The notes beneath the pieces are model-generated. The model did not search any database, was not told where the DNA came from, and saw nothing but the letters and a program-made list of their open reading frames with translations. Source: Lachnospiraceae bacterium (GTDB lineage Bacteria > Bacillota > Clostridia > Lachnospirales > Lachnospiraceae). From it: a stretch of DNA of 40,693 bases. The stretch lies in contig JAIKYU010000119.1 of assembly GCA_024682835.1 (NCBI GenBank), forward strand, positions 1-40,693, read 5' to 3'. Below, in pieces: positions 20,370-29,145 of this stretch. Each line of letters begins with the position of its first letter. The first letter of the stretch is position 1. Both the position numbers and the translations under genes were made by a program.

Positions 20370-22007
20370 ATGACTGGAGCGGAAGCAATGGCAAGATGCC
20401 TGGTGGCGGAAGGCGTTGAGGTTCTGTTCGGATATACGGGAGCGGCAATCTGCCCCTTCTATGATGCTCTGGAGACGCAGACCAACATTCACACGGTTCT
20501 TGTCCGGACGGAGCAGAATGCCGCGCATATGGCAAGCGGCTACACCAGGCTGTCCGGAAAAGTGGGCGTATGCACGGTGACCAGCGGCCCCGGGGCCACC
20601 AATCTGCTGACAGGAATAGCGACCGCTTTTGCGGACAGTATCCCGCTCATTTGCATCACGGGACAGGTCAACAGTGCCATGATCGGCAGTGACGTGTTTC
20701 AGGAGGCGGATATTATCGGTGCCGCGGAATCCTTTGTCAAATACAGTTATCTGGTGCGGCATGCCGCGGATATTCCGCAGATCTTCAAGGAAGCGTTTCA
20801 CATCGCTGCTACAGGCCGCAAGGGACCTGTGCTGATCGATATTCCGCAGGATGTGCAGGAGGAGAGCCTGCCGAGGTTTTCCTATCCTGAAGAGGTGCAT
20901 CTGCGCAGTTATAAGCCGACGATCAAGGGCAATACCGTACAGATCCGCAAGGTGATCGCGGAGCTGGCAAAAGCCGACAAACCGCTGTTCTGTGTGGGCG
21001 GCGGCGTTCTGTCCGCGAACGCTTCGGAGCGCATACGGGAGTTTTCCCATCGGTTTGACATTCCCGTGGTATCCACCATGATGGGGATCGGCGTGATGCC
21101 TACGGAGGATCCTCTTTACTTTGGCATGGTCGGCAACAACGGTGCAAAGTATGCCAATCGGGCGATGAATGAAGCGGATCTTTTGCTTGTGGTCGGTGCG
21201 CGTGTGGCGGATCGCGCGGTCAACCGCCCGGAGCTGATCACCGGCAACAAGGTTCTTGTGCACATTGACGTGGATCCCGCGGAAATCGGCAAAAATGTCG
21301 GGCCGACCATTCCGCTGGTTGGAGACATTGCCTGCATTTTTGACGACCTGAATGCCGAGGAGGGACTGCCGAAGATTCCGACCAATCACAGCGCGTGGCT
21401 GAACGATCTTTATGCCGCTAAAAAGGAACTGAAGGAACGGCCTGAAAAAACGGGCGCTTCTTTCGTGGATCCGAAAGCTTTTTACAGGGCGCTTTCCCGT
21501 CTGATGGATGAGGATGCCGTCTTTGTTGCGGACGTGGGGCAGAATCAGATCTGGTCCTGCAGGTATGCGGTGATTCGTTCCGGCCGGTTTCTGACCTCCG
21601 GCGGAATGGGAACCATGGGCTACGCGATTCCTGCGGCGATCGGGGCGAGAATTGCCTGCCCGGACAGGCAGGTTCTGGCCGTATGCGGCGACGGGGCGTT
21701 TTCCATGTCCATGATGGAGCTCGCAACCATGCGCCAGGAGCATGCAGGGATCAAGGTGATCGTGCTGAACAACAGGCGACTCGGGATGGTGCGGGAGTAT
21801 CAGCATTACCATCTGCACGACCGGTACCCCATGGTGGTGCTGGAGGGAGATCCGGATCTGCAGCTGCTGGCCGGGGCATATGGGATTCCTTTTGTTCGGC
21901 TGGACGGCAGGAGCGCACTTGAAAAGGAACTGAGCGTTTTCCTGAAGCAGGAGGATGCCGGGATTCTGGAGGTGATGATTGATCCTGAGGCGACAACACC
22001 GCATTGA
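20370..22007 (+). CDS. ilvB: Acetolactate synthase large (catalytic) subunit
   Basis: The thiamine-diphosphate enzyme condenses two pyruvates to acetolactate, or pyruvate with 2-oxobutyrate, for valine, leucine and isoleucine. The 545 residues contain the catalytic glutamate E48 in RTEQNAAHMASGY, SGPGATNLLTGI, and the thiamine diphosphate motif starting CGDGAFSMSMMELAT with NN about 25 residues on. AGAGGAGGAGAG precedes the ATG. The following ilvN starts 10 bases after its stop, so the two subunits are made together. It is the only large subunit in the window, although two small subunits are present. Confidence 0.94.
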   Translation: MTGAEAMARCLVAEGVEVLFGYTGAAICPFYDALETQTNIHTVLVRTEQNAAHMASGYTRLSGKVGVCTVTSGPGATNLLTGIATAFADSIPLICITGQVNSAMIGSDVFQEADIIGAAESFVKYSYLVRHAADIPQIFKEAFHIAATGRKGPVLIDIPQDVQEESLPRFSYPEEVHLRSYKPTIKGNTVQIRKVIAELAKADKPLFCVGGGVLSANASERIREFSHRFDIPVVSTMMGIGVMPTEDPLYFGMVGNNGAKYANRAMNEADLLLVVGARVADRAVNRPELITGNKVLVHIDVDPAEIGKNVGPTIPLVGDIACIFDDLNAEEGLPKIPTNHSAWLNDLYAAKKELKERPEKTGASFVDPKAFYRALSRLMDEDAVFVADVGQNQIWSCRYAVIRSGRFLTSGGMGTMGYAIPAAIGARIACPDRQVLAVCGDGAFSMSMMELATMRQEHAGIKVIVLNNRRLGMVREYQHYHLHDRYPMVVLEGDPDLQLLAGAYGIPFVRLDGRSALEKELSVFLKQEDAGILEVMIDPEATTPH

Positions 22008-22017
22008 GGAGGGAGCT

Positions 22018-22497
22018 ATGAACAAGATTTATTCCGTTCTGGTAGAAAACCGGTCCGGCGTTCTGTCCAAGGTTGCGGGGCTGTTTTCCAGAAGAAGCTT
22101 TAATATCGATTCGCTGGTGGTCGGCGAGACGGACGACCGCGCGGTTTCCTGTATGACGATCGTCTCCAGCGGCGACGAGCGCACCCTGGAGCAGATCGAA
22201 AAGCAGTTGAACAAAAAGATCGATGTCATCAAGGTCAAGACCTTTGACGCACCTTCCGCGGTTACGCGGGAGCTGATGCTGATCAAGGTTCGCTACAATA
22301 AATCCAACCGGCGCGATATCATGGAGAACTGCGAGATTATGCACGCACAGATCGTGAACATCTCCAAATCCATGATGCTGATTCAGATATGCGATGAGCC
22401 GGAGAATATCCGGACCTTTATCGCCATGATGAAGAGCGTGTCTATTGTGGAGATCGCGCGGACCGGGACGGTCGCTCTGCCAAAATGTGCGGACTAA
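22018..22497 (+). CDS. ilvN: Acetolactate synthase small (regulatory) subunit, first copy
   Basis: The 159-residue protein carries an N-terminal ACT domain (YSVLVENRSGVLSKVAGLFS, 4-23) and the C-terminal small-subunit domain ending EIARTGTVAL. Such subunits activate IlvB and bring valine feedback. GAGGAGGGAGCT precedes ATG 22018. It differs clearly from the second copy at 27570 (for example RRSFNIDSLVVGETDD against RRGYNIESITAGVTAD), so the two are not a recent duplication. Confidence 0.92.
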   Translation: MNKIYSVLVENRSGVLSKVAGLFSRRSFNIDSLVVGETDDRAVSCMTIVSSGDERTLEQIEKQLNKKIDVIKVKTFDAPSAVTRELMLIKVRYNKSNRRDIMENCEIMHAQIVNISKSMMLIQICDEPENIRTFIAMMKSVSIVEIARTGTVALPKCAD

Positions 22498-22533
22498 AGG
22501 GACCGGGCAGAAAGAAGAAAGGAAACAGATTCA

Positions 22534-23496
22534 ATGGATTTAGGCGGCTGGGAAGTACCATTGATGATTGGCCTGCAGAATCTTCTCGGAGAGCAGGTCA
22601 TCTCGATTTTGTCACATCTCTCCGTTTTCGGCGAGGAAGTAATGCTGACACTGGTCATCGGTTTTCTTTACTGGGGCTATGACAAGGAGTACGGAAAATA
22701 TATCGGAGAAACGATTCTTTCTGCAAATGTGTGGAACGCCATGTTTAAAAATGTGGTGAACAGACGGCGGCCCTATTTTGATCACGAAGCGATCAAAGCG
22801 TATCGTCTGGTGGAACCAAAGGCAGATCCCTACGATATCGCGGCACAGGGCTATTCCTTCCCCAGCGGACATTCCACCAATTCCCTTGCCTGCTACGGCT
22901 CACTGGCGAGATATGCGGACGGGATGAAAAAGAACACCGCGTTACCCGAGAAGGAGAGAGCGCGCGTGTCGCTCGTGGCAAGGATTCTGTTTGCACTGGC
23001 TTTTATCATGCCGTTTCTGGTTGGCCTTTCACGCGTCATCGTTGGGGTGCACTATCCGACAGACGTGCTCTGCGGATGGGCGCTCGGTCTGGTCGCCATT
23101 TTTCTTGTTCCCTTCCTCAGGGAGAAGCTCGGCAGGAAATGGAGCATGATTCTGATTCTCGTCACGGCTTTTCTCGGCGTTTTTTACTGCCGGAGCGATG
23201 ATTATTTTGCAAGCATGGGACTGCTTGCGGGGTTCTATGGAGCGACATGCTTTGAGAAGCGGTTTGTGAATTTCAAATCGACAAAGGTGATTCCGATGTG
23301 TCTGCTGCGGCTCGCGTGCGGACTGCTCGTGTTTCTCGGCGTCAATCTGTCTCTGAAGGCGCTGATCTCACTGGGCGGATTTGCCGACGGGTCTTTCGCT
23401 GCCCATATGGCCAGGCTGATCCGGTACACGATTGTGACCTTTGTCTGCTTTGGCATCTATCCGATGACATTTCGCTTTGCGGAAAGAAAAAAATAA
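22534..23496 (+). CDS. PAP2-family membrane phosphatase
   Basis: The 320-residue integral membrane protein has the three parts of the PAP2 phosphatase site: KNVVNRRRP (72-80), FPSGHS (109-114) and SRVIVGVHYPTD (about 165-176). Six or more hydrophobic segments follow or surround them, with an extra C-terminal group of membrane helices (about 205-315). It likely removes phosphate from a lipid phosphate or polyprenyl pyrophosphate on the outer face; the substrate is not evident. AAAGGAAACAG precedes the ATG. It lies between ilvN and the rhamnose genes and may be cotranscribed with either. Confidence 0.9.
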   Translation: MDLGGWEVPLMIGLQNLLGEQVISILSHLSVFGEEVMLTLVIGFLYWGYDKEYGKYIGETILSANVWNAMFKNVVNRRRPYFDHEAIKAYRLVEPKADPYDIAAQGYSFPSGHSTNSLACYGSLARYADGMKKNTALPEKERARVSLVARILFALAFIMPFLVGLSRVIVGVHYPTDVLCGWALGLVAIFLVPFLREKLGRKWSMILILVTAFLGVFYCRSDDYFASMGLLAGFYGATCFEKRFVNFKSTKVIPMCLLRLACGLLVFLGVNLSLKALISLGGFADGSFAAHMARLIRYTIVTFVCFGIYPMTFRFAERKK

Positions 23497-23527
23497 GGTT
23501 CCGGGCGGAAAAGGAAAGGAGAACACC

Positions 23528-24625
23528 ATGCTGAACAACAGACGCTGCTATCTGGTAACCGGCGGTGCCGGATTCATCGGATCCAATTACATCCACTACA
23601 TGTTTCGCAAGTACGGGAATCAGATCCATATCATCAATGTGGATGTCCTGACCTATGCGGGAAATCTGGAAAATCTGAAGGATCTGGAAAAATGGGATAA
23701 TTACACCTTTATCCGCGCGGATATCACGGATAAGGAGGCCATCAGCAGGATTTTTTCGGAGTATGATATCGACCGTGTCGTTCATTTCGCCGCGGAGAGC
23801 CATGTGGATCGAAGCATCACCAATCCGGAGGTGTTCGTCCGCACCAATGTGCTCGGAACCGCAGTGATGCTTAACTGTGCCAGGGACGCCTGGGAGCTGC
23901 CTGACGGCTCCTACAGGGAGAATAAGAAGTTTCTGCATGTTTCCACGGATGAGGTGTACGGATCCCTGCCGGACGACGGAGAAAGCTTCTTCCGCGAGAC
24001 GACCCCCTATCAGCCGCACAGTCCCTACTCCGCGAGTAAGGCCGGATCGGACATGCTGGTCAAAGCTTACATGGACACCTACCATTTTCCGGCCAACATC
24101 ACCAACACGTCGAATAATTACGGACCGTATCAGTTTCCGGAGAAGCTGATCCCTCTGCTGATCAACAATGCGCTGCAGGGAAAGGATCTGCCGGTATACG
24201 GAGACGGAAGAAACATCCGTGACTGGCTCTATGTCGATGATCACGCGAAGGGCATTGATATGGTGCAGGAGCAGGGACGCCTGTTTGAAACCTACAATAT
24301 CGGCGGTCACAATGAGAAGCGCAACATCGAGATTGTGCACATTGTGATCGAAACACTGCTCGAGCTCCTGCCGGAGGATGATCCGCGCAGGAAGAATGTC
24401 AGCACGGATCTTATCCGTTACGTCGGGGATCGCAAGGGACATGACAGGCGCTATGCGATTGCCCCTGATAAAATCAAGGCGGAGATCGGCTGGGAACCGG
24501 AGACCACCTTTGCGGAGGGGATCAAAAAGACGATCCGCTGGTATCTGGAGCATCAGGACTGGCTTAAGGGGGTCACAAGCGGCGGCTATCAGAAGTATTA
24601 TGACAGTATGTACGGGAACCGCTGA
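23528..24625 (+). CDS. rfbB: dTDP-glucose 4,6-dehydratase
   Basis: The enzyme converts dTDP-glucose to dTDP-4-keto-6-deoxyglucose with tightly bound NAD. The 365-residue SDR-fold protein shows the NAD loop GGAGFIG (12-18), the catalytic triad region STDEVYG and the YSASKAGSD motif. The start at 23528 has AAAGGAAAGGAG upstream and the usual N-terminus; an earlier in-frame start at 23477 lies in the PAP2 gene. rfbA and rfbC follow, giving the order B-A-C. Confidence 0.94.
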   Translation: MLNNRRCYLVTGGAGFIGSNYIHYMFRKYGNQIHIINVDVLTYAGNLENLKDLEKWDNYTFIRADITDKEAISRIFSEYDIDRVVHFAAESHVDRSITNPEVFVRTNVLGTAVMLNCARDAWELPDGSYRENKKFLHVSTDEVYGSLPDDGESFFRETTPYQPHSPYSASKAGSDMLVKAYMDTYHFPANITNTSNNYGPYQFPEKLIPLLINNALQGKDLPVYGDGRNIRDWLYVDDHAKGIDMVQEQGRLFETYNIGGHNEKRNIEIVHIVIETLLELLPEDDPRRKNVSTDLIRYVGDRKGHDRRYAIAPDKIKAEIGWEPETTFAEGIKKTIRWYLEHQDWLKGVTSGGYQKYYDSMYGNR

Positions 24626-24653
24626 TCAGATGGTTTCGGAAAGGATATCTGCG

Positions 24654-25538
24654 ATGATGAAGGGAATCATTCTTGCGGGGGGAAGCGGTACAAGGCTTTA
24701 TCCGCTTACCAAGGCCATCAGCAAACAGATCATGCCGGTCTACGACAAGCCGATGATCTATTATCCGTTGTCCACGCTGATGCTGGCGGGCATTCGGGAG
24801 GTGCTCATTATTTCGACGCCACGGGATCTTCCGGTCTTTGAGGAACTGCTCAGGGACGGTTCACAGCTGGGGATGAAGATCTCTTATGCGGTACAGGAGA
24901 CGCCGCGGGGACTGGCCGATGCGTTTATTATCGGTGCCGATTTTATCGGTAAGGATCCGGCTGCCCTGGTGCTGGGGGACAACATCTTTTACGGGCAGAG
25001 CTTTTCCAGCGTCCTGCGTCGCGCGGTGGAGCGCACAGAGAAGCAGGGCGGCGCGACGATTTTCGGTTACTATGTCAGAGATCCGCGGGATTACGGCGTA
25101 GTGGAATTTGATGAGAGCGGAAGAGCACTCTCCATCGAGGAAAAGCCCGAGAAGCCAAAGAGCAACTATGCGGTGCCCGGACTGTATTTTTATGACAACG
25201 ATGTGGTTGAGATTGCGCGGAATATCAAACCCTCCGCCCGTGGGGAAATCGAGATTACCAGCATCAACAATGAGTATCTGCAGCGCGGCACACTCTCGGT
25301 GGAGCCGTTGGGAAGAGGCTTCGCCTGGCTCGATACCGGCAGTCATGACATGCTGCTTGCCGCGGCGGAATTTGTCTCCTCCGTGCAGAAGAGACAGGGA
25401 CTGTATATCTCCTGCATTGAGGAAATCGCCTATAAGAGAGGATTCATCACGAAAGAGCAGCTGATCGCGCTTGCACAGCCGCTGATGAAGACGGAGTACG
25501 GCAAATATCTGCAGGACATTGCCGAGGGTGCGATGTGA
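24654..25538 (+). CDS. rfbA: Glucose-1-phosphate thymidylyltransferase
   Basis: The 294-residue enzyme makes dTDP-glucose from dTTP and glucose 1-phosphate. It begins [19 protein letters not shown], with the nucleotide loop GGSGTRL, and has [19 protein letters not shown] and [13 protein letters not shown], all typical of RmlA. Two adjacent ATGs exist; 24654 has AAGGA eight bases away and is preferred. It lies 28 bases after rfbB. Confidence 0.94.
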   Translation: MMKGIILAGGSGTRLYPLTKAISKQIMPVYDKPMIYYPLSTLMLAGIREVLIISTPRDLPVFEELLRDGSQLGMKISYAVQETPRGLADAFIIGADFIGKDPAALVLGDNIFYGQSFSSVLRRAVERTEKQGGATIFGYYVRDPRDYGVVEFDESGRALSIEEKPEKPKSNYAVPGLYFYDNDVVEIARNIKPSARGEIEITSINNEYLQRGTLSVEPLGRGFAWLDTGSHDMLLAAAEFVSSVQKRQGLYISCIEEIAYKRGFITKEQLIALAQPLMKTEYGKYLQDIAEGAM

Positions 25539-25574
25539 AAAACGGCGAAGAGAAAAGGACAGGAGAGTGGGACA

Positions 25575-26168
25575 ATGGGAAAAATCAATGTGACAAAAGA
25601 CTGCGGCGGCATCAAGGGTCTGGCACTCATCGAACCGACCGTATTCGGTGATGCGCGGGGGTATTTTTGCGAGACCTGGAATCAGCGGGATTATGCGGAA
25701 GCGGGAATCGACTTCACCTTTGTACAGGACAATCAGTCCGCTTCAGTGAAGGGCGTGCTGCGGGGCCTGCATTTTCAGATCCATTATCCTCAGGACAAAC
25801 TGGTGCGTGTGATCCGCGGCGAGGTGTTCGATGTGGCAGTGGATCTGCGCAGAGAGTCGGAGACCTTCGGAAAATGGTTCGGGGTGATTCTTTCTGCGGA
25901 GAATAAAAAAGAGTTCTTCATCCCCAGAAATTTCGCGCACGGGTTCCTTGTGCTTTCGGATGAGGCGGAGTTTTTTTACAAGGTAACGGATTTTTATCAC
26001 CCCAATGACGAGGGCGGATTGATGTGGAATGATCCCGACATCGGGATTCAGTGGCCGATGCCGGAAGGAATGAGCGCTGATGATCTCATTCTTTCCGACA
26101 AGGACCGGGTGCACCCGGGATTCCCCGAGTATCTGAAAACTATATCTCGAGAAGCTTCTCCACACTGA
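25575..26168 (+). CDS. rfbC: dTDP-4-dehydrorhamnose 3,5-epimerase
   Basis: The 197-residue cupin epimerises carbons 3 and 5 of the 4-keto sugar. Signature parts are DARGYFCETW, the GVLRGLHFQ block with the catalytic histidine, and IPRNFAHGFLVLSDEAEF. AGGAGAGTGGGACA precedes the ATG. The last 29 bases overlap the convergent aminotransferase gene. The final reductase gene rfbD is not present, so dTDP-rhamnose completion must be encoded elsewhere or the product is another deoxy sugar. Confidence 0.93.
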   Translation: MGKINVTKDCGGIKGLALIEPTVFGDARGYFCETWNQRDYAEAGIDFTFVQDNQSASVKGVLRGLHFQIHYPQDKLVRVIRGEVFDVAVDLRRESETFGKWFGVILSAENKKEFFIPRNFAHGFLVLSDEAEFFYKVTDFYHPNDEGGLMWNDPDIGIQWPMPEGMSADDLILSDKDRVHPGFPEYLKTISREASPH

Positions 26169-27423
26169 CAAGCCGCACGCACAGAGCGAACAGCTCGGCG
26201 GCGGTTTTCAGATCCGAAAGCGGCGGGTAGGTGGGAGCAATGCGGATATTTCTGTCCTCGGGATCCTTTCCGTAGGGCCAGGTTGCACCGGCGGGAGTCA
26301 TGGTGACGCCCGCTTTTTTTGCGTGATCAACGATGGATCTGGCACAGCCCGGCATTGCATCAAAGCTGATAAAGTAGCCGCCCTTCGGCTTCGTCCAGGA
26401 ACCGATGTCCCGGCCTCCCAGCTCTCGCTCCAGAATCTCCTCCACTGCTTCGAATTTCGGGCGCAGGATTTCCGCGTGTTTTTTCATGTGATCCCTCATG
26501 CCGTCGATGTTTTTGAAGAAGCGCACATGCCGCAGCTGATTGACCTTGTCATGGCCGATGGTCTGTATTTTCAACTGTTTGCGGATGTCGACCAGGTTGT
26601 TTTCCGACGTGGCGAGAGCGGCGATGCCGCTGCCGGGGAAGGTGATCTTGGAGGTTGAGGCAAATTTGTAAACCAGATCGGGATTTCCGGCATGCTTGCA
26701 CTCCTCCAGAATCTCGACGATGTGATCCTGATGATCATCATAAAGATGATGGATGCCGTAGGCATTGTCCCAGAAAATCCGGAAATCCCTCGCTGCGGGC
26801 TTCAGCCTCGCAAACCGGCGCACCGTCTCATCCGAGTAGGAGATGCCCTGCGGGTTGGAGTATTTCGGGACGCACCAGATCCCCTTGATGCTGTCGTCCG
26901 AAGCAACCAGCCGCTCCACCTCGTCCATATCCGGGCCGGTCGGTGTCATCGGGACGGGAATCATTTCGATGCCGAAGTATTCGGTGATGGCGAAGTGCCT
27001 GTCATAGCCGGGAGCGGGGCACAGGAACTTCGGATGCGCGAGCTTGAACCAGGGGGTGCTGCCCATCACGCCGTGCGTCATCGCGCGGGCAACCGTATCA
27101 TACATCACATTCAATGAGGAATTGCCGTAGATAATCAGATTGTCAGGATGGTTTTCCATCATGGCGCCGAGCAGCACCTTGGCTTCCAGAATGCCGTCCA
27201 GCACGCCGTAATTGCGGCAGTCTGTGCCATCCTCGCAGGAGAGGTCGGCTCCGGAATAGAGGGCATCCATCATGCCCATCGAAAGATCCAGCTGATCTCT
27301 GCAGGGGAGGCCACGAGCCATGTTGAGGGAGAGCTCCATCGCCTGAAAACGGCGGTACTCCTCCATAAGTGTGTTTCTCTCAGCGGTCAGTTCCTCTCTG
27401 CTCATTTCCTGATAGGGCTTCAT
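26140..27423 (-). CDS. PLP-dependent aminotransferase, class I-like (MocR-type aspartate aminotransferase group)
   Basis: The 427-residue protein has the fold-type I layout: GNSSLNVMYDT, the PLP-contact segment WDNAYGIHHLY (D219) and the Schiff-base lysine K259 in FASTSKITFPGSG. RNIRIAPTYPPLSDL near the C-terminus should hold the carboxylate-binding arginine. The overall motif pattern resembles a group of putative aspartate aminotransferases common in clostridia; substrate is uncertain. ATG at 27423 follows AAGGAGG eight bases upstream; an earlier in-frame ATG (27462) lies close to the -10 and is unlikely. Its own promoter faces that of the second ilvN. Confidence 0.88.
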   Translation of the reverse strand: MKPYQEMSREELTAERNTLMEEYRRFQAMELSLNMARGLPCRDQLDLSMGMMDALYSGADLSCEDGTDCRNYGVLDGILEAKVLLGAMMENHPDNLIIYGNSSLNVMYDTVARAMTHGVMGSTPWFKLAHPKFLCPAPGYDRHFAITEYFGIEMIPVPMTPTGPDMDEVERLVASDDSIKGIWCVPKYSNPQGISYSDETVRRFARLKPAARDFRIFWDNAYGIHHLYDDHQDHIVEILEECKHAGNPDLVYKFASTSKITFPGSGIAALATSENNLVDIRKQLKIQTIGHDKVNQLRHVRFFKNIDGMRDHMKKHAEILRPKFEAVEEILERELGGRDIGSWTKPKGGYFISFDAMPGCARSIVDHAKKAGVTMTPAGATWPYGKDPEDRNIRIAPTYPPLSDLKTAAELFALCVRLVSVEKLLEI

Positions 27424-27464
27424 CGGGCAATCCTCCTTTTCGCCTAATGGCTTTTGATGCATGA

Positions 27465-27493
27465 ATCATAGCATAAAAAGATTAATGCGTCAA
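27465..27493 (-). promoter_or_regulatory. Promoter of the aminotransferase gene
   Basis: On the minus strand TTGACG (plus 27488-27493) and TATGAT (plus 27465-27470) are 17 bases apart, giving a leader of about 35 bases. It is back-to-back with the promoter of ilvN/ilvC. Confidence 0.82.
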
Positions 27494-27498
27494 AAGTC

Positions 27499-27510
27499 GT
27501 TGCATGCAAC
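27499..27510. promoter_or_regulatory. Perfect palindrome GTTGCATGCAAC, possible operator
   Basis: A 12-base perfect palindrome covers the -35 element of the ilvN promoter (27500-27505) and starts six bases from the -35 of the divergent aminotransferase promoter. The position suits a repressor acting on one or both genes. No cognate regulator is encoded nearby. Confidence 0.45.
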
Positions 27511-27528
27511 AAGACTTTGCTCTATAAT
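27500..27528 (+). promoter_or_regulatory. Promoter of the second ilvN and ilvC
   Basis: TTGCAT at 27500-27505 and TATAAT at 27523-27528 with a 17-base spacer. No T-box or leader peptide fits in the roughly 35-base leader. Confidence 0.85.
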
Positions 27529-27569
27529 AATGTACTGTTAGGCTGATATGGAAAGGAATCTCACAGGAT

Positions 27570-28073
27570 ATGCAGAAGAAGGTATTCCAGCTGCTGGTGG
27601 ATAATACGTCGGGCGTGCTGTCCCGTATCGCGGGACTGTTTTCCAGACGCGGTTATAATATTGAGAGTATTACGGCCGGTGTCACTGCGGATCCCCGGTT
27701 TACGCGTATCACGATCGTCACCTCCGGCGACGACGAAATTCTGGATCAGATCGAAAAACAGGTTGCCAAGCTGGTTGACGTCCGGCATATAAGGGAATTG
27801 AAGCCGGAGGACAGCGTCTACCGCGAGCTGGCCATGATCAATATCCGTGCCGGCGCTGAGGAACGGACGAAGCTTGTCTCCATTGTGGAGATTTTCCGTG
27901 CCAATATCATCGACGTGGGACCGGAGAGCATGATCATTGAGCTCACCGGCAATCAGGGCAAGATCGAAGCGTTTTTAAAACTTTTGGACGGATATGAGAT
28001 TCTTGAGCTTGCACGGACCGGTATCGCCGGCCTCGGCAGGGGAGTAGAGCATGTCGTCTATCTGGACGACTGA
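27570..28073 (+). CDS. ilvN: Acetolactate synthase small subunit, second copy
   Basis: The 167-residue protein has the ACT domain (FQLLVDNTSGVLSRIAGLFS, 6-25) and the C-terminal domain ending ELARTGIAGLGRG, closer to the textbook IlvN/IlvH pattern than the first copy. AAAGGAA lies about 12 bases before ATG 27570, a slightly long spacing. It is placed before ilvC without an ilvB partner, so it must pair with the IlvB at 20370 or with one outside the window. Confidence 0.92.
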   Translation: MQKKVFQLLVDNTSGVLSRIAGLFSRRGYNIESITAGVTADPRFTRITIVTSGDDEILDQIEKQVAKLVDVRHIRELKPEDSVYRELAMINIRAGAEERTKLVSIVEIFRANIIDVGPESMIIELTGNQGKIEAFLKLLDGYEILELARTGIAGLGRGVEHVVYLDD

Positions 28074-28079
28074 AGATAA

Positions 28080-29144
<1,065 letters not shown>

Positions 29145-29145
29145 T

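Noticed and set aside
20214..22025. A 603-codon minus-strand frame opposite ilvB
   Set aside because: IlvB on the plus strand is certain from its catalytic motifs; the reverse product is Arg/His-rich with no motif.
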